NCBI GenBank assembly: GCA_945906105.1
Contig: CAMDQO010000020.1
Span: forward strand, 1-49,775
Length of the DNA: 49,775 bases
Direction: 5' to 3'
Source: Novosphingobium sp. Chol11
GTDB taxonomy: Bacteria; Pseudomonadota; Alphaproteobacteria; Sphingomonadales; Sphingomonadaceae
The translations under genes were made by a program, and so were the position numbers. This document shows positions 43,043 through 49,775 of the stretch, piece after piece; position 1 is the stretch's first letter, and each line of letters starts with the position of its first letter. The notes beneath the pieces are model-generated. The model had not been told where the DNA came from, made no database searches, and saw only the letters and a program-made list of their open reading frames with translations.

Positions 43043-44215
43043 TCAATATGACCGCGGCATGCCGAGATCGTGCTGTGCCACGAAGTTGAGCACCATTTCT
43101 TCCGACACCGGGGCAATGCGGAACAGGCGTGCATCACGCCACAATCGTTCGACATGGGCTTCCTTCGAATAGCCCATCCCGCCCATCGTCTGGATCGCCC
43201 GGTCAGTTGCCTGGCCCGCTGCGTGCCCCGCCAGCCATTTGCCCATGTTGGCCTCGCTGCCATAGGGCCGGTCGTTGTCGTGCAGGCTCGCCGCCTTGTA
43301 GTTCATCAGCCGCGCGCATTCGGTCTGGATGTGAGCCTCGGCGAGCGGGAACTGGATCGCCTGATAGGAGCCGATGGGTTGGCCCCTGAACAGCTTGCGT
43401 TCATTGGCATAGTTGATGGCGAGCTTGGTGGCGATTTCCGCCGTACCGACGAGGCCTGAGGTGGTGACGACCCGCTCGGTATTGAGCACGTCGAGCAACT
43501 GCTTGAAACCGCCATGCAGCGTGCCGACCAGTTCTGTCGACTCGACCCGCACGTTGTCAAAGAACACCATACTGGAGGGTAGGGTGCGTGTGCCAAGTTT
43601 GTCGATGGCCTGATGGGTCAAGCCCTCCCGGTCGCGATCGATGACAAACAGACTGATGCCATCAGTTTTACCCGCTGAATCAGATAGCTTTTTTGTCCGT
43701 GCAATCACCAAAATCTTGTGCGCCTGTGGCACGGCGGTGATCCAGATCTTCTGTCCGGTCAGCCGCCAGCCGGTACCGTCGGCTTCGGCAAATGTCTCGA
43801 TTTCCAGCGTGTTGCTGCCGGCATTCGGCTCCGTCAGCGCCATGGCAAACATTAACTCGCCGGAGACAAGACCCGGCAGCATCGCCGCCTTTTGGTCATC
43901 ATTGCCCAGCCGCGCCAGCGTCACCCCGCCGAAGATCGGGTTGAGCATGAACATCTGGCTCAGCGTCACCCCGCCGCCCCCGGCGCACAGGTTCTCGACC
44001 GCGATGGCCAGATCGAGCATACCGAGTCCCGAGCCGCCATGTTCTTCCGGGATCGCCACCCCGCACAGCCCTGCTTCGCAGACCGCCTGCCATATTTCAG
44101 AGGGGAAAGCTCCCTTGGCATCCAATTCTCGCCAGTAATCGAGTCCGAACTTCTCGCCAACCCGCCGGGCGGTGTCGGCGAGCATGGTCTGTTCTTCGGT
44201 AGGATCGAATTGCAT
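43043..44215 (-). CDS. Acyl-CoA dehydrogenase
   Basis: A 390-residue acyl-CoA dehydrogenase: FAMALTEPNAGSN in the flavin site, WITAVPQAHK, and QTMGGMGYSKEAHVERLWRD near the end, with SEEM where the catalytic glutamate of medium-chain enzymes sits. It forms the 2-enoyl double bond in beta-oxidation and passes electrons to ETF. It is the last gene of the minus-strand operon E1alpha, E1beta, ECH, lipoyl protein, ACAD, 14 bp after the lipoyl gene. Together with the hydratase it suggests side-chain beta-oxidation. Confidence 0.93.
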   Translation of the reverse strand: MQFDPTEEQTMLADTARRVGEKFGLDYWRELDAKGAFPSEIWQAVCEAGLCGVAIPEEHGGSGLGMLDLAIAVENLCAGGGGVTLSQMFMLNPIFGGVTLARLGNDDQKAAMLPGLVSGELMFAMALTEPNAGSNTLEIETFAEADGTGWRLTGQKIWITAVPQAHKILVIARTKKLSDSAGKTDGISLFVIDRDREGLTHQAIDKLGTRTLPSSMVFFDNVRVESTELVGTLHGGFKQLLDVLNTERVVTTSGLVGTAEIATKLAINYANERKLFRGQPIGSYQAIQFPLAEAHIQTECARLMNYKAASLHDNDRPYGSEANMGKWLAGHAAGQATDRAIQTMGGMGYSKEAHVERLWRDARLFRIAPVSEEMVLNFVAQHDLGMPRSY

Positions 44216-44229
44216 TGGAGCGTTCCTGT

Positions 44230-44469
44230 TCAGTCTTCGACCAGTGTGGCAACGACCGCACCGACTTCGATGGTATCGCCTTCGTTTGCCAGCAAGGCCT
44301 CGATCACGCCTGCGTCCAGCGCCTCGACATCGTTCGAGCTTTTGTCCGTTTCGATCACGAACAGCACATCGCCGACTTGCACCCGGTCACCGGCGGCGAC
44401 TTTCCATTCGACGATTTCGCCCTCGGTCATGGTCAGTCCAAGCTTGGGCATGAGGATATTCTTTGTCAT
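44230..44469 (-). CDS. Free-standing lipoyl-domain carrier protein
   Basis: A 79-residue protein that is just a lipoyl/biotinyl domain: KNILMPKLGLTMTEGEI at the start and ETDKSSNDVEA with the modifiable Lys43. It lacks a peripheral-subunit domain and the acyltransferase domain of a real E2. The length is the same as one lipoyl domain, and the ATG lies one base after the stop of the crotonase gene, so it is not a truncated end. It probably accepts the acyl group from the adjacent E1; how the group leaves is unclear. A fusion partner or an E2 and E3 encoded elsewhere may complete the reaction. Confidence 0.93.
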   Translation of the reverse strand: MTKNILMPKLGLTMTEGEIVEWKVAAGDRVQVGDVLFVIETDKSSNDVEALDAGVIEALLANEGDTIEVGAVVATLVED

Positions 44470-44470
44470 G

Positions 44471-45259
44471 TCAGCATCCTTCGAAATTGGCGGGCCGCTT
44501 TGCCAGGAAGGCGTTGCAACCCTCGTGTGCATCGCTGCTGTCGAGTACCAGGCCAATCATCGCCTGCTCGTGACGCAACGCGGCGGAAGGTGGCATTTCC
44601 GCCCCATCACGCAGCGTGCGCTTCAACAGCTTGAGGATCATAGGAGATTTTGCGGCCAGCTTATCGGCCATGACCATCGCCGCGTTCAGGGCTTCGCCAT
44701 CTTCGACCACCTGGTTGACCAGTCCTAGCCGTTCGGCCTTCTCGGCGGTGATGCGTTCGCCCAGGAACATCATCTCGCGCGCCTTGCAGGGGCTGATCTG
44801 CCGCATCAGCCGCTGTGACCCCCCTGCGCCAGGGAACAAGCCCAGTGTGATTTCGGGCAGACCGAGCATCGCTGATTGTGCGGCGATGCGCAGGTCGGTG
44901 CAAAGTAGCAACTCTGTGCCTCCGCCCAGCGCCCAGCCGTTGATCGCGGCAATTGTCGGCTTGTCGAGCTGTTCGATCTGGCGGAAGACATCATGAATGC
45001 GTTCGCCGAATTCCAGATAATGCGCGAGACCCTGGCGGCTTTCGAGATCGGCGATGTCGCCGCCCGCAACGAAGGCCCGGCCCGCGCCGGTGAGGACGAT
45101 GACCTTGACCGCCGGATCGGCATCAGCCCGGCGCACTGTGGCCTCCAGCGCTTCCAACGTCGGCAAGTCAAGCGCGTTGAGCGTCCCCGGCCGGTTGATC
45201 GTCAGGACGGCAGTAGCGCCTTTGAGTTCATAGACTACGGCTTCATCGGACATGGTCAT
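44471..45259 (-). CDS. Enoyl-CoA hydratase
   Basis: A 262-residue crotonase with both catalytic glutamates in place: LGGGTELLLCTDLRIA and GLPEITLGLFPGAGG, plus the oxyanion block GGDIADL. It hydrates 2-enoyl-CoA to the 3-hydroxy ester. Its start overlaps the stop of the E1beta gene by ATGA. It works with the acyl-CoA dehydrogenase of the same operon; the matching 3-hydroxyacyl-CoA dehydrogenase may be one of the SDRs (6724 gene). Confidence 0.93.
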   Translation of the reverse strand: MTMSDEAVVYELKGATAVLTINRPGTLNALDLPTLEALEATVRRADADPAVKVIVLTGAGRAFVAGGDIADLESRQGLAHYLEFGERIHDVFRQIEQLDKPTIAAINGWALGGGTELLLCTDLRIAAQSAMLGLPEITLGLFPGAGGSQRLMRQISPCKAREMMFLGERITAEKAERLGLVNQVVEDGEALNAAMVMADKLAAKSPMILKLLKRTLRDGAEMPPSAALRHEQAMIGLVLDSSDAHEGCNAFLAKRPANFEGC

Positions 45260-46236
45260 TCCTTTCCGAGTGTCTTGCGGATCGCCGTGACAACGCGTTC
45301 GACCGAAGGGCGGTATCGGGCTTCCAGTTCAGCGGCGAATGGCACCGGCATGAACGGTGCGCCGACGCGGATGATTGGACCTGAGAGGTGGGCGAAGCCA
45401 ATGTCGGCCATGCGAGCGGTGATTTCGGCGCCGACACCGAATGCCTCGACCGCTTCGTGGACGATGACGAGGTGGCCAGTTTTTGCTAGAGAGGCCAGCA
45501 CCACCGTCTCGTCCCATGGCTGGATCGTCTGCAGGTCGATTACTTCAACCGAGACGCCTTCGTCTGCCATTTGGCCCGCTGCCGCAAGCGCCAGCGCCAC
45601 GGCGGCGCCATAGCTCACCACCGTCACCCGATCACCCTGCCGCAGCGTCGCTGCCTGACCGAGAGGAATAACGGTCAGCACATCGGGCACTGGCCCCTTT
45701 TTCGCATACAGCCCCTTGTGTTCGATGAATACCACCGGGTCCGGGTCAGCAATTGCGCTCCTGAGCAGACCATAGGCATTGGCCGGGCCGGAGGGACAGA
45801 CTACCTTCAGCCCCGGCACATGCGCGAACCAGGCTTCGAGGCACTGCGAATGCTGCGGCCCGGCGGAGAGGCCGCCGCCATGAGGTGTGCGCAGCACCAT
45901 CGGCACCGATCCTTGCCCGCCAAACATGAAACGGGCTTTGGCTGCCTGATTGACCAGCGCGTCCATCGTCAGCGTGACGAAATCCATGAACATGATTTCG
46001 AGTACGGGTTTAAGCCCGCTCATCGCCGCGCCGACTGCCATGCCGGCGATCGCGGCTTCGGAGATCGGCGTATCGATCACCCGTTCCGGCCCGAACTTGT
46101 CGAGCAATCCGCGCGTGATGCCGAACGAGCCGCCCGCACCGCCAATATCCTCGCCCATGACGATCACAGAGGGATCCTCAGCCATCGCGTCAGTGAGTGC
46201 CTGGCTTATCGCCGCGCCATATCTCAGGTCCGCCAT
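45256..46236 (-). CDS. 2-oxoacid dehydrogenase E1 beta subunit (AcoB/PdhB-like)
   Basis: A 326-residue transketolase-type protein: MGEDIGGAGGSFGITRGL, DTPISEAAIAGMAVGAAM, EIMFMDF and PHGGGLSAGPQHSQ, as in the beta subunits of pyruvate and acetoin dehydrogenases. With the alpha subunit it decarboxylates a 2-oxo acid on thiamine diphosphate and passes the acyl group to lipoyl-lysine. The ATG of this gene overlaps the stop of E1alpha (TGATG). A branched-chain or aromatic 2-oxo acid is possible; the substrate is not visible. Confidence 0.93.
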   Translation of the reverse strand: MADLRYGAAISQALTDAMAEDPSVIVMGEDIGGAGGSFGITRGLLDKFGPERVIDTPISEAAIAGMAVGAAMSGLKPVLEIMFMDFVTLTMDALVNQAAKARFMFGGQGSVPMVLRTPHGGGLSAGPQHSQCLEAWFAHVPGLKVVCPSGPANAYGLLRSAIADPDPVVFIEHKGLYAKKGPVPDVLTVIPLGQAATLRQGDRVTVVSYGAAVALALAAAGQMADEGVSVEVIDLQTIQPWDETVVLASLAKTGHLVIVHEAVEAFGVGAEITARMADIGFAHLSGPIIRVGAPFMPVPFAAELEARYRPSVERVVTAIRKTLGKE

Positions 46237-47213
46237 CAGCCGGCGCTCAATGTATAGACATCGGCAAAGCCCGATTCATAATTAGCAGGTGGTGCCGCAC
46301 GGGCGGCTGCGATGGCGGCTTCGACTTCGGCGTCGATCCGCGCGCTAATCTGCGAAAGGTGCTGTTCGCCAACGCCCTCTCTTGCAAGGTAAGCCGCTGC
46401 GACCTCTAGCGGATCGCGGCCCTGGACCTCGTCCTGCGGCCGATATTTCTGGGCATCGCCCTCAAAATGGCCGCGCCAGCGCGAAGTGGTGCATTCGAGC
46501 AAGGCCGGTCCTTCGCCGTCTCGCACGGCATGTATCAGCACTTCGGCAGCTTCGGCCACCGCCAGCACATCGTTGCCGTCGGCTTTGCGATATTCGATAC
46601 CGTAAGCCTTGCTCCAGTCAGCAAGGTTGAAGGCGATCTGGCGGTCCGCAGGCGAAAATTCGCTCCAGCCGTTGGCCTCGCAAACCAACAGGATCGGCAA
46701 TTTCATCAGCGCGGCCACATTGCCGCATTCGTGCAGCAGGCCTTCGGCCAGCGCACCGTCGCCGAAGAACGAGACGGCGATGTTGCCACTCCGCTTCAAT
46801 TTGTGCGCCAGCGCGCTGCCGGTGGCGATCGACAGCCCCGCTCCGACGATCCCGTTCGCCCCCAGCATGCCAACGCTCATGTCGGCGACATGCATCGATC
46901 CGCCGCGCCCACGGCAAACACCACTGTCGCGTGCCAGCAGTTCAGCGAAAAAGCCTTCGAGCGGCATGCCCTTGGCCAGCGCGTGGCCATGGCCGCGATG
47001 TGTCGAGGCAATAGTGTCTGAGTCACTCAACGCGCTCATCACGCCTACCGAGATCGCCTCCTGGCCGATGCTCAGGTGAATGAAGCCGGGTACTTCGCCC
47101 TCGGCGAAAAGCCGCTGCAAGCGTTCCTCGCAGCGGCGTACAGTGAGCAGCTGCTCGTAGTGGCGCAGCAACTGCGCCAACTGATCTCCCGCATTGGCTC
47201 CTTGTCTTGGCAT
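46236..47213 (-). CDS. 2-oxoacid dehydrogenase E1 alpha subunit (AcoA/PdhA-like)
   Basis: A 325-residue thiamine diphosphate-binding subunit with the diphosphate/Mg motif GDGALAEG (from residue 151) and the closing CEANGWSEF (Asn181). THRGHGHALAKG and GRGGSMHVAD are typical AcoA/PdhA blocks. It is the first gene of its operon, divergent from the acyl-CoA synthetase gene with palindromes between. GGAAGGGA precedes the ATG at about 10 bases. The usual E2 and E3 genes do not follow. Confidence 0.93.
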   Translation of the reverse strand: MPRQGANAGDQLAQLLRHYEQLLTVRRCEERLQRLFAEGEVPGFIHLSIGQEAISVGVMSALSDSDTIASTHRGHGHALAKGMPLEGFFAELLARDSGVCRGRGGSMHVADMSVGMLGANGIVGAGLSIATGSALAHKLKRSGNIAVSFFGDGALAEGLLHECGNVAALMKLPILLVCEANGWSEFSPADRQIAFNLADWSKAYGIEYRKADGNDVLAVAEAAEVLIHAVRDGEGPALLECTTSRWRGHFEGDAQKYRPQDEVQGRDPLEVAAAYLAREGVGEQHLSQISARIDAEVEAAIAAARAAPPANYESGFADVYTLSAG

Positions 47214-47246
47214 GAACGCGAATCCCTTCCGCTTGCGAGCACAACG

Positions 47247-47282
47247 ATAATCGATTATGAACTATGAGTCACTATTCATAAT
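47247..47282. promoter_or_regulatory. Nested palindromes between E1alpha and acyl-CoA synthetase genes
   Basis: In the 81-bp divergent spacer lie a perfect 12-bp palindrome ATAATCGATTAT (47247-47258) and an inverted repeat with arms ATTATGAA (47254-47261) and TTCATAAT (47275-47282), 13 bases apart. They share bases with each other and are AT-rich in a GC-rich background. This is a likely operator for the TetR protein encoded at the end of the synthetase unit. It does not match the CTAG motif. Confidence 0.55.
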
Positions 47283-47294
47283 GAGGGATGAGCG

Positions 47295-48794
47295 ATGGCC
47301 AATCTGTCCCGGCTGGTGCGCCACCATGCGCTCCGTAATCCGGATCGAATTGCGCTCGCCTTCGCGGGCGAACATGTCAGCTATGGCGGGCTCTGGAACC
47401 GGATCCGCAGCATCGCCGCCATGCTCCGCGCGCACGGGGCAAAGTCCGGTGATCGGGTAGCGCTGCTGATGAAAAACAGCACCGCCTTTATAGAGATCGC
47501 GCTGGCCGTCAGCCATGCCGGAGCAGTGCTGGTTCCAATCAACTTCCGCCTCGCACCAGCCGAAATCGATTATATCCTGCGTGACAGCGGTGCGGTTCTG
47601 CTGTTCTGTGACGAGGAGCTGGCGCAATGGAACGTGGCTGTTCCAGAGGTAATCATCGTCACGTCTCAGGCCCAGAATAATGCCAGCCTTCTTGCCGAAG
47701 CAGCGGGCGACGAGAGCATGGCCCCGGTTTATGACACCGATCTGATGCGCATCATGTACACCTCGGGCACCACCGACCACCCCAAGGGGGTTATGCACAG
47801 CTACCGCAACTTCTATGCGAAATCTGCTGACCACATCGTCGAGCTGGGTCTTTCCCCCGGCACCCGCTTGCTGATGGCCGGGCCGCTCCATCACGTCGGC
47901 GCTTTCGACTTGCCCGGCATAGCCGTGTTATGGGCTGGAGGCATGCTTTGCATCCAGCGCGATTTCGATGCCATCGACGCGCTCGATCTGATGGAAGCCG
48001 AGCGCCTCACCGCCGCCTGGACCGCCCCGGTAATGGTCGGCGCGCTGCTCACCGCACAACAGCAGTCCCCGCGAGATGTCTCCAGTCTCGAATGGGTTAT
48101 CGGCGGCGGCGAACGCACACCCGAGGCGCGCATCCACGCCTTTTCCGAAGCCTTTACCAATGCCCGCTACATCGACGCCTATGGCCTAACCGAAACCTGC
48201 GGCGGCGACACGCTGATGGAGCGGGGACGCGAGCTCGAGAAGATCGGCTCAGTGGGTCGCGCCTTGTCGCAGGTTGATATCGAGATCCGAGACGAGAAAG
48301 GACACGCCTTGCCACCGGGCGAAGAGGGCGAGGTCTGCTTGCGCGGAGCCAAAGTGACCCAAGGCTACTGGAACGCTCCCGAAAAGACCGCTGCCAGCTT
48401 CTGGGGCGATTGGTTACGCACCGGCGATGCAGGGTTCCTAGACGAGGAGGGCTTCCTGACTCTTACCGACCGGATGAAGGACATGATCGTCTCGGGTGGC
48501 GAAAACATCGCTTCTTCGGAAGTGGAGCGGGTGATTCAGCAATTGCCTCAGGTGCAGGATTGCGCGGTGATCGGCGCGCCCGACGAACGTTGGGGCGAAA
48601 GGCCGGTAGCCGTGATCGTGCTACAGCCGGACGCACAGTTGAGCGAGGACGATGTCCGAGCCCACTGCCGAAGCCACCTTGCGAGTTTCAAGGTACCCGA
48701 CCGGGTGATCTTTGCCGCATCTCTCCCCCGGAGCGCCTCGGGCAAGGTACTCAAGCGAGAGCTGCGCTCCAGTATTGCGGAGAATGGACGCTGA
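47295..48794 (+). CDS. Acyl-CoA synthetase (AMP-forming)
   Basis: A 499-residue ANL-superfamily ligase: YTSGTTDHPKGVM for ATP, an AYGLTETCGGD block, WLRTGDAGFLDEEGF for the adenylate, and the C-terminal lysine in RSASGKVLKREL. It activates a fatty, alicyclic or aromatic acid to its CoA ester. GAGGGATGAGCG precedes the ATG. It is divergent from the E1alpha operon and its stop overlaps the TetR start, so it probably feeds the acyl-CoA dehydrogenase/hydratase operon. Confidence 0.94.
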   Translation: MANLSRLVRHHALRNPDRIALAFAGEHVSYGGLWNRIRSIAAMLRAHGAKSGDRVALLMKNSTAFIEIALAVSHAGAVLVPINFRLAPAEIDYILRDSGAVLLFCDEELAQWNVAVPEVIIVTSQAQNNASLLAEAAGDESMAPVYDTDLMRIMYTSGTTDHPKGVMHSYRNFYAKSADHIVELGLSPGTRLLMAGPLHHVGAFDLPGIAVLWAGGMLCIQRDFDAIDALDLMEAERLTAAWTAPVMVGALLTAQQQSPRDVSSLEWVIGGGERTPEARIHAFSEAFTNARYIDAYGLTETCGGDTLMERGRELEKIGSVGRALSQVDIEIRDEKGHALPPGEEGEVCLRGAKVTQGYWNAPEKTAASFWGDWLRTGDAGFLDEEGFLTLTDRMKDMIVSGGENIASSEVERVIQQLPQVQDCAVIGAPDERWGERPVAVIVLQPDAQLSEDDVRAHCRSHLASFKVPDRVIFAASLPRSASGKVLKRELRSSIAENGR

Positions 48795-49393
48795 ACGCCG
48801 AAACACCCATCCGCAAGCCTTCCAGGGCAGAGCGCAGTGCAGCAGTGCGGAAGCGGCTGTTTGATGCGGCGGCGCGAATCGTCGGCGAACTGGGCTATGC
48901 CGAAGCTTCGATTGCGCGAATTACCATGGCAGCTGGAGTAGCGCAGGGCACGTTCTACAAGCACTTCCCGAGTCGTCAGGCGTTGCTGGACGAATTGTTA
49001 CCTGCTTTGGGCGAGGAAATGGTGCATTTCATCCAGGATCGGACTGCAGCGATCCGCCCAGAGCTGGCTCGGGAAATCGCCAGGTTCCGGGCATTTTTCG
49101 ACTACCTACGTGACAATCCTGATTTCCTGCGCATCCTCAACGAAGCCGAGTTTGCCGCGCCAGATGCCTTCCGCCGCCACATCGCCAACATGGCCGGGCC
49201 CTTTCAGCGAATCCTATCAAAGGCGCGCGACCGCAGCGAACTCGCCGACTTCAGCGAGGCCGAACTCGAGGTCGTCGTCCACATGCTGATGGGCGCGCGT
49301 AGCTACCTTAGCCAGCGTTATGGTGCTGCTCAATCAGACGATGCCGCGGTTTTCAGTGCCTATGCGAAACTGCTGAAGCGCGGGCTGTTCTAG
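48791..49393 (+). CDS. TetR family transcriptional regulator (second)
   Basis: A TetR regulator with helix-turn-helix landmarks ITMAAGVAQGTFYKHFPSRQ and a C-terminal ligand domain ending LLKRGLF. No ATG is available in frame before the DNA-binding domain. I take the CTG at 48791, which overlaps the stop of the synthetase and has GGAG 8 bases upstream, giving 200 residues. The alternative is GTG 48845, giving 182 residues. The region upstream of this in the same frame is inside the synthetase gene and not coding here. It probably controls the 47247-47282 operator region. Confidence 0.85.
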   Translation: MNAETPIRKPSRAERSAAVRKRLFDAAARIVGELGYAEASIARITMAAGVAQGTFYKHFPSRQALLDELLPALGEEMVHFIQDRTAAIRPELAREIARFRAFFDYLRDNPDFLRILNEAEFAAPDAFRRHIANMAGPFQRILSKARDRSELADFSEAELEVVVHMLMGARSYLSQRYGAAQSDDAAVFSAYAKLLKRGLF

Positions 49394-49627
49394 CCGTTGC
49401 CGGTGAAGGTGCCGGCGAAGGCGCGCATCGCGTTTGTCACGCCGGAAGCTGGCCAGACCGTAGGGGGCGAGCTTGGCGATAAACCCTCACGGAAGCAGCG
49501 GGCGCAGCAAGTCTGTGGTTGGGGTAACCGGTAGTCGATACTGTCGATTTGCCAGTGACGTGCTGGGCATTTCGCCGTGCCACCTCGGAAGCTACCTAGG
49601 TGTTTGGTCCCGGCATTTGATGGTGCA

Positions 49628-49656
49628 TGGACTTGTAACGGTTTTGTGCCGGTCAC
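49628..49656 (-). repeat. Terminal inverted repeat of the right IS copy
   Basis: The right IS copy begins here with TGGACTTGTAACGG and ends its repeat with GGTCAC. Twenty-eight of the 29 bases match the inverse of the repeat at 121-149. It lies on the orfB side, so this is the right end of the element in transposase orientation. The region 49394-49627 just before it holds no gene I can recognise. Confidence 0.85.
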
Positions 49657-49664
49657 CTATCTCA

Positions 49665-49775
49665 TTATGCCACCTTGGCTTCGAATGCGAGGGGGCTGAT
49701 GCTGCCCAGATATGAATGGCGTCTGCGGGTGTTGTAGAACCCGTTGATGTACTGGAAGATGGCAGCTTCGGTCTG
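49665..49775 (-). CDS. IS3-family transposase OrfB, C-terminal part
   Basis: The last 36 codons of the integrase-type subunit; the gene runs off the right edge. The reading includes FYNTRRRHSYLG and SPLAFEA, the characteristic end of the rve (DDE integrase) domain in IS3 transposases. The stop codon lies nine bases beyond the inverted repeat. It belongs with the terminal repeat at 49628 and is of the same element type as the left copy. Confidence 0.9.
   Translation of the reverse strand, partial: QTEAAIFQYINGFYNTRRRHSYLGSISPLAFEAKVA

Larger units (their letters stand above)
49628..49775 (-). mobile_element. IS3-family insertion sequence, partial (right edge)
   Basis: The right edge of the window cuts a second IS3-family element, read on the minus strand like the left one. 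It includes the terminal repeat (49628-49656) and the last 36 codons of orfB. The two copies are in direct orientation and flank about 49.5 kb of catabolic genes. Recombination between them could excise or amplify the island; a composite transposon is possible. Confidence 0.85.

Noticed and set aside
49394..49656. Small frames between the TetR gene and the right IS copy
   Set aside because: They have no recognisable domain, and the minus-strand one runs into the IS terminal repeat.

Overview
The window reads as a roughly 49.5 kb catabolic island from a GC-rich Alphaproteobacterium. A sphingomonad (Novosphingobium/Sphingobium type) is my best guess, from the style of the aromatic genes (xylTE, xylF, nahD and nahE relatives), the dense packing of SDR, CoA-transferase and monooxygenase genes, and the IS3-family ends. 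The organism is inferred, not shown. No rRNA, tRNA, CRISPR array or replication gene was recognised. Both edges are cut inside an IS3-family element of the same kind: the 5' end of its orfA lies at 1-84 and the 3' end of its orfB at 49665-49775. The two copies point the same way, and their 29-bp terminal repeats (121-149 and 49628-49656) differ at one base, so the cargo sits between direct IS copies.

Layout from left to right. (1) 464-9288: a carboxymuconolactone-decarboxylase-like protein, a TetR regulator, a VOC protein, a phytanoyl-CoA-type dioxygenase, then a plus-strand run of a Baeyer-Villiger monooxygenase, three SDRs and a TauD-type dioxygenase. (2) 9356-14938, minus strand: an overlapping operon with an IclR regulator, an ethylmalonyl-CoA-decarboxylase-like crotonase, a B12-dependent acyl-CoA mutase in two subunits, a class III CoA-transferase and a MeaB-type GTPase. 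(3) 15343-20970: aldehyde dehydrogenase, a double-length SMP-30 protein, catechol 2,3-dioxygenase (xylE) with its ferredoxin (xylT), and a frameshifted phosphotransferase. (4) 21154-32055: amidohydrolase, luciferase-like monooxygenase, a second CMD protein, a crotonase, a paired CoA-transferase, P450, SDR and a ketosteroid-dehydrogenase-like flavoprotein. (5) 32283-39545: an HsaA/HpaH-like flavin oxygenase, a second luciferase-like protein, two alpha/beta hydrolases (one is xylF), a flavin reductase with a C-terminal winged-helix-like extension, and AraC and GntR regulators. (6) 39571-43014: SnoaL-like protein, nahE-like hydratase-aldolase, a LigA/LigB type II extradiol dioxygenase and nahD-like isomerase. 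(7) 43043-47213, minus strand: acyl-CoA dehydrogenase, free-standing lipoyl protein, enoyl-CoA hydratase and the two subunits of a 2-oxoacid dehydrogenase E1. (8) 47295-49393: acyl-CoA synthetase and TetR.

A working model (inference): oxygenases (P450, Baeyer-Villiger, luciferase-like, 2-oxoglutarate-dependent) and the KstD-like dehydrogenase open or trim a polycyclic or alicyclic-aromatic substrate. LigAB, NahD and NahE cut a fused dihydroxylated ring to an aromatic aldehyde plus pyruvate. The aldehyde dehydrogenase and the flavin oxygenase/reductase pair lead to catechol, which XylTE and XylF cleave. CoA-linked fragments go through the CoA-transferases, crotonases, acyl-CoA dehydrogenase and the B12 mutase module. 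The later meta-pathway genes (2-oxopentenoate hydratase, 4-hydroxy-2-oxovalerate aldolase, acetaldehyde dehydrogenase) are absent here, as is any ring-hydroxylating dioxygenase.

The observations most worth a second look are: the CoA-transferase/B12-mutase/decarboxylase operon, which looks like an aerobic counterpart of the alkylsuccinate rearrangement route; a recurring CTAG palindrome in front of at least five, probably six, transcription units, which suggests one regulon; the E1 pair with only a free lipoyl protein; and the type II dioxygenase set inside a naphthalene-type lower operon.
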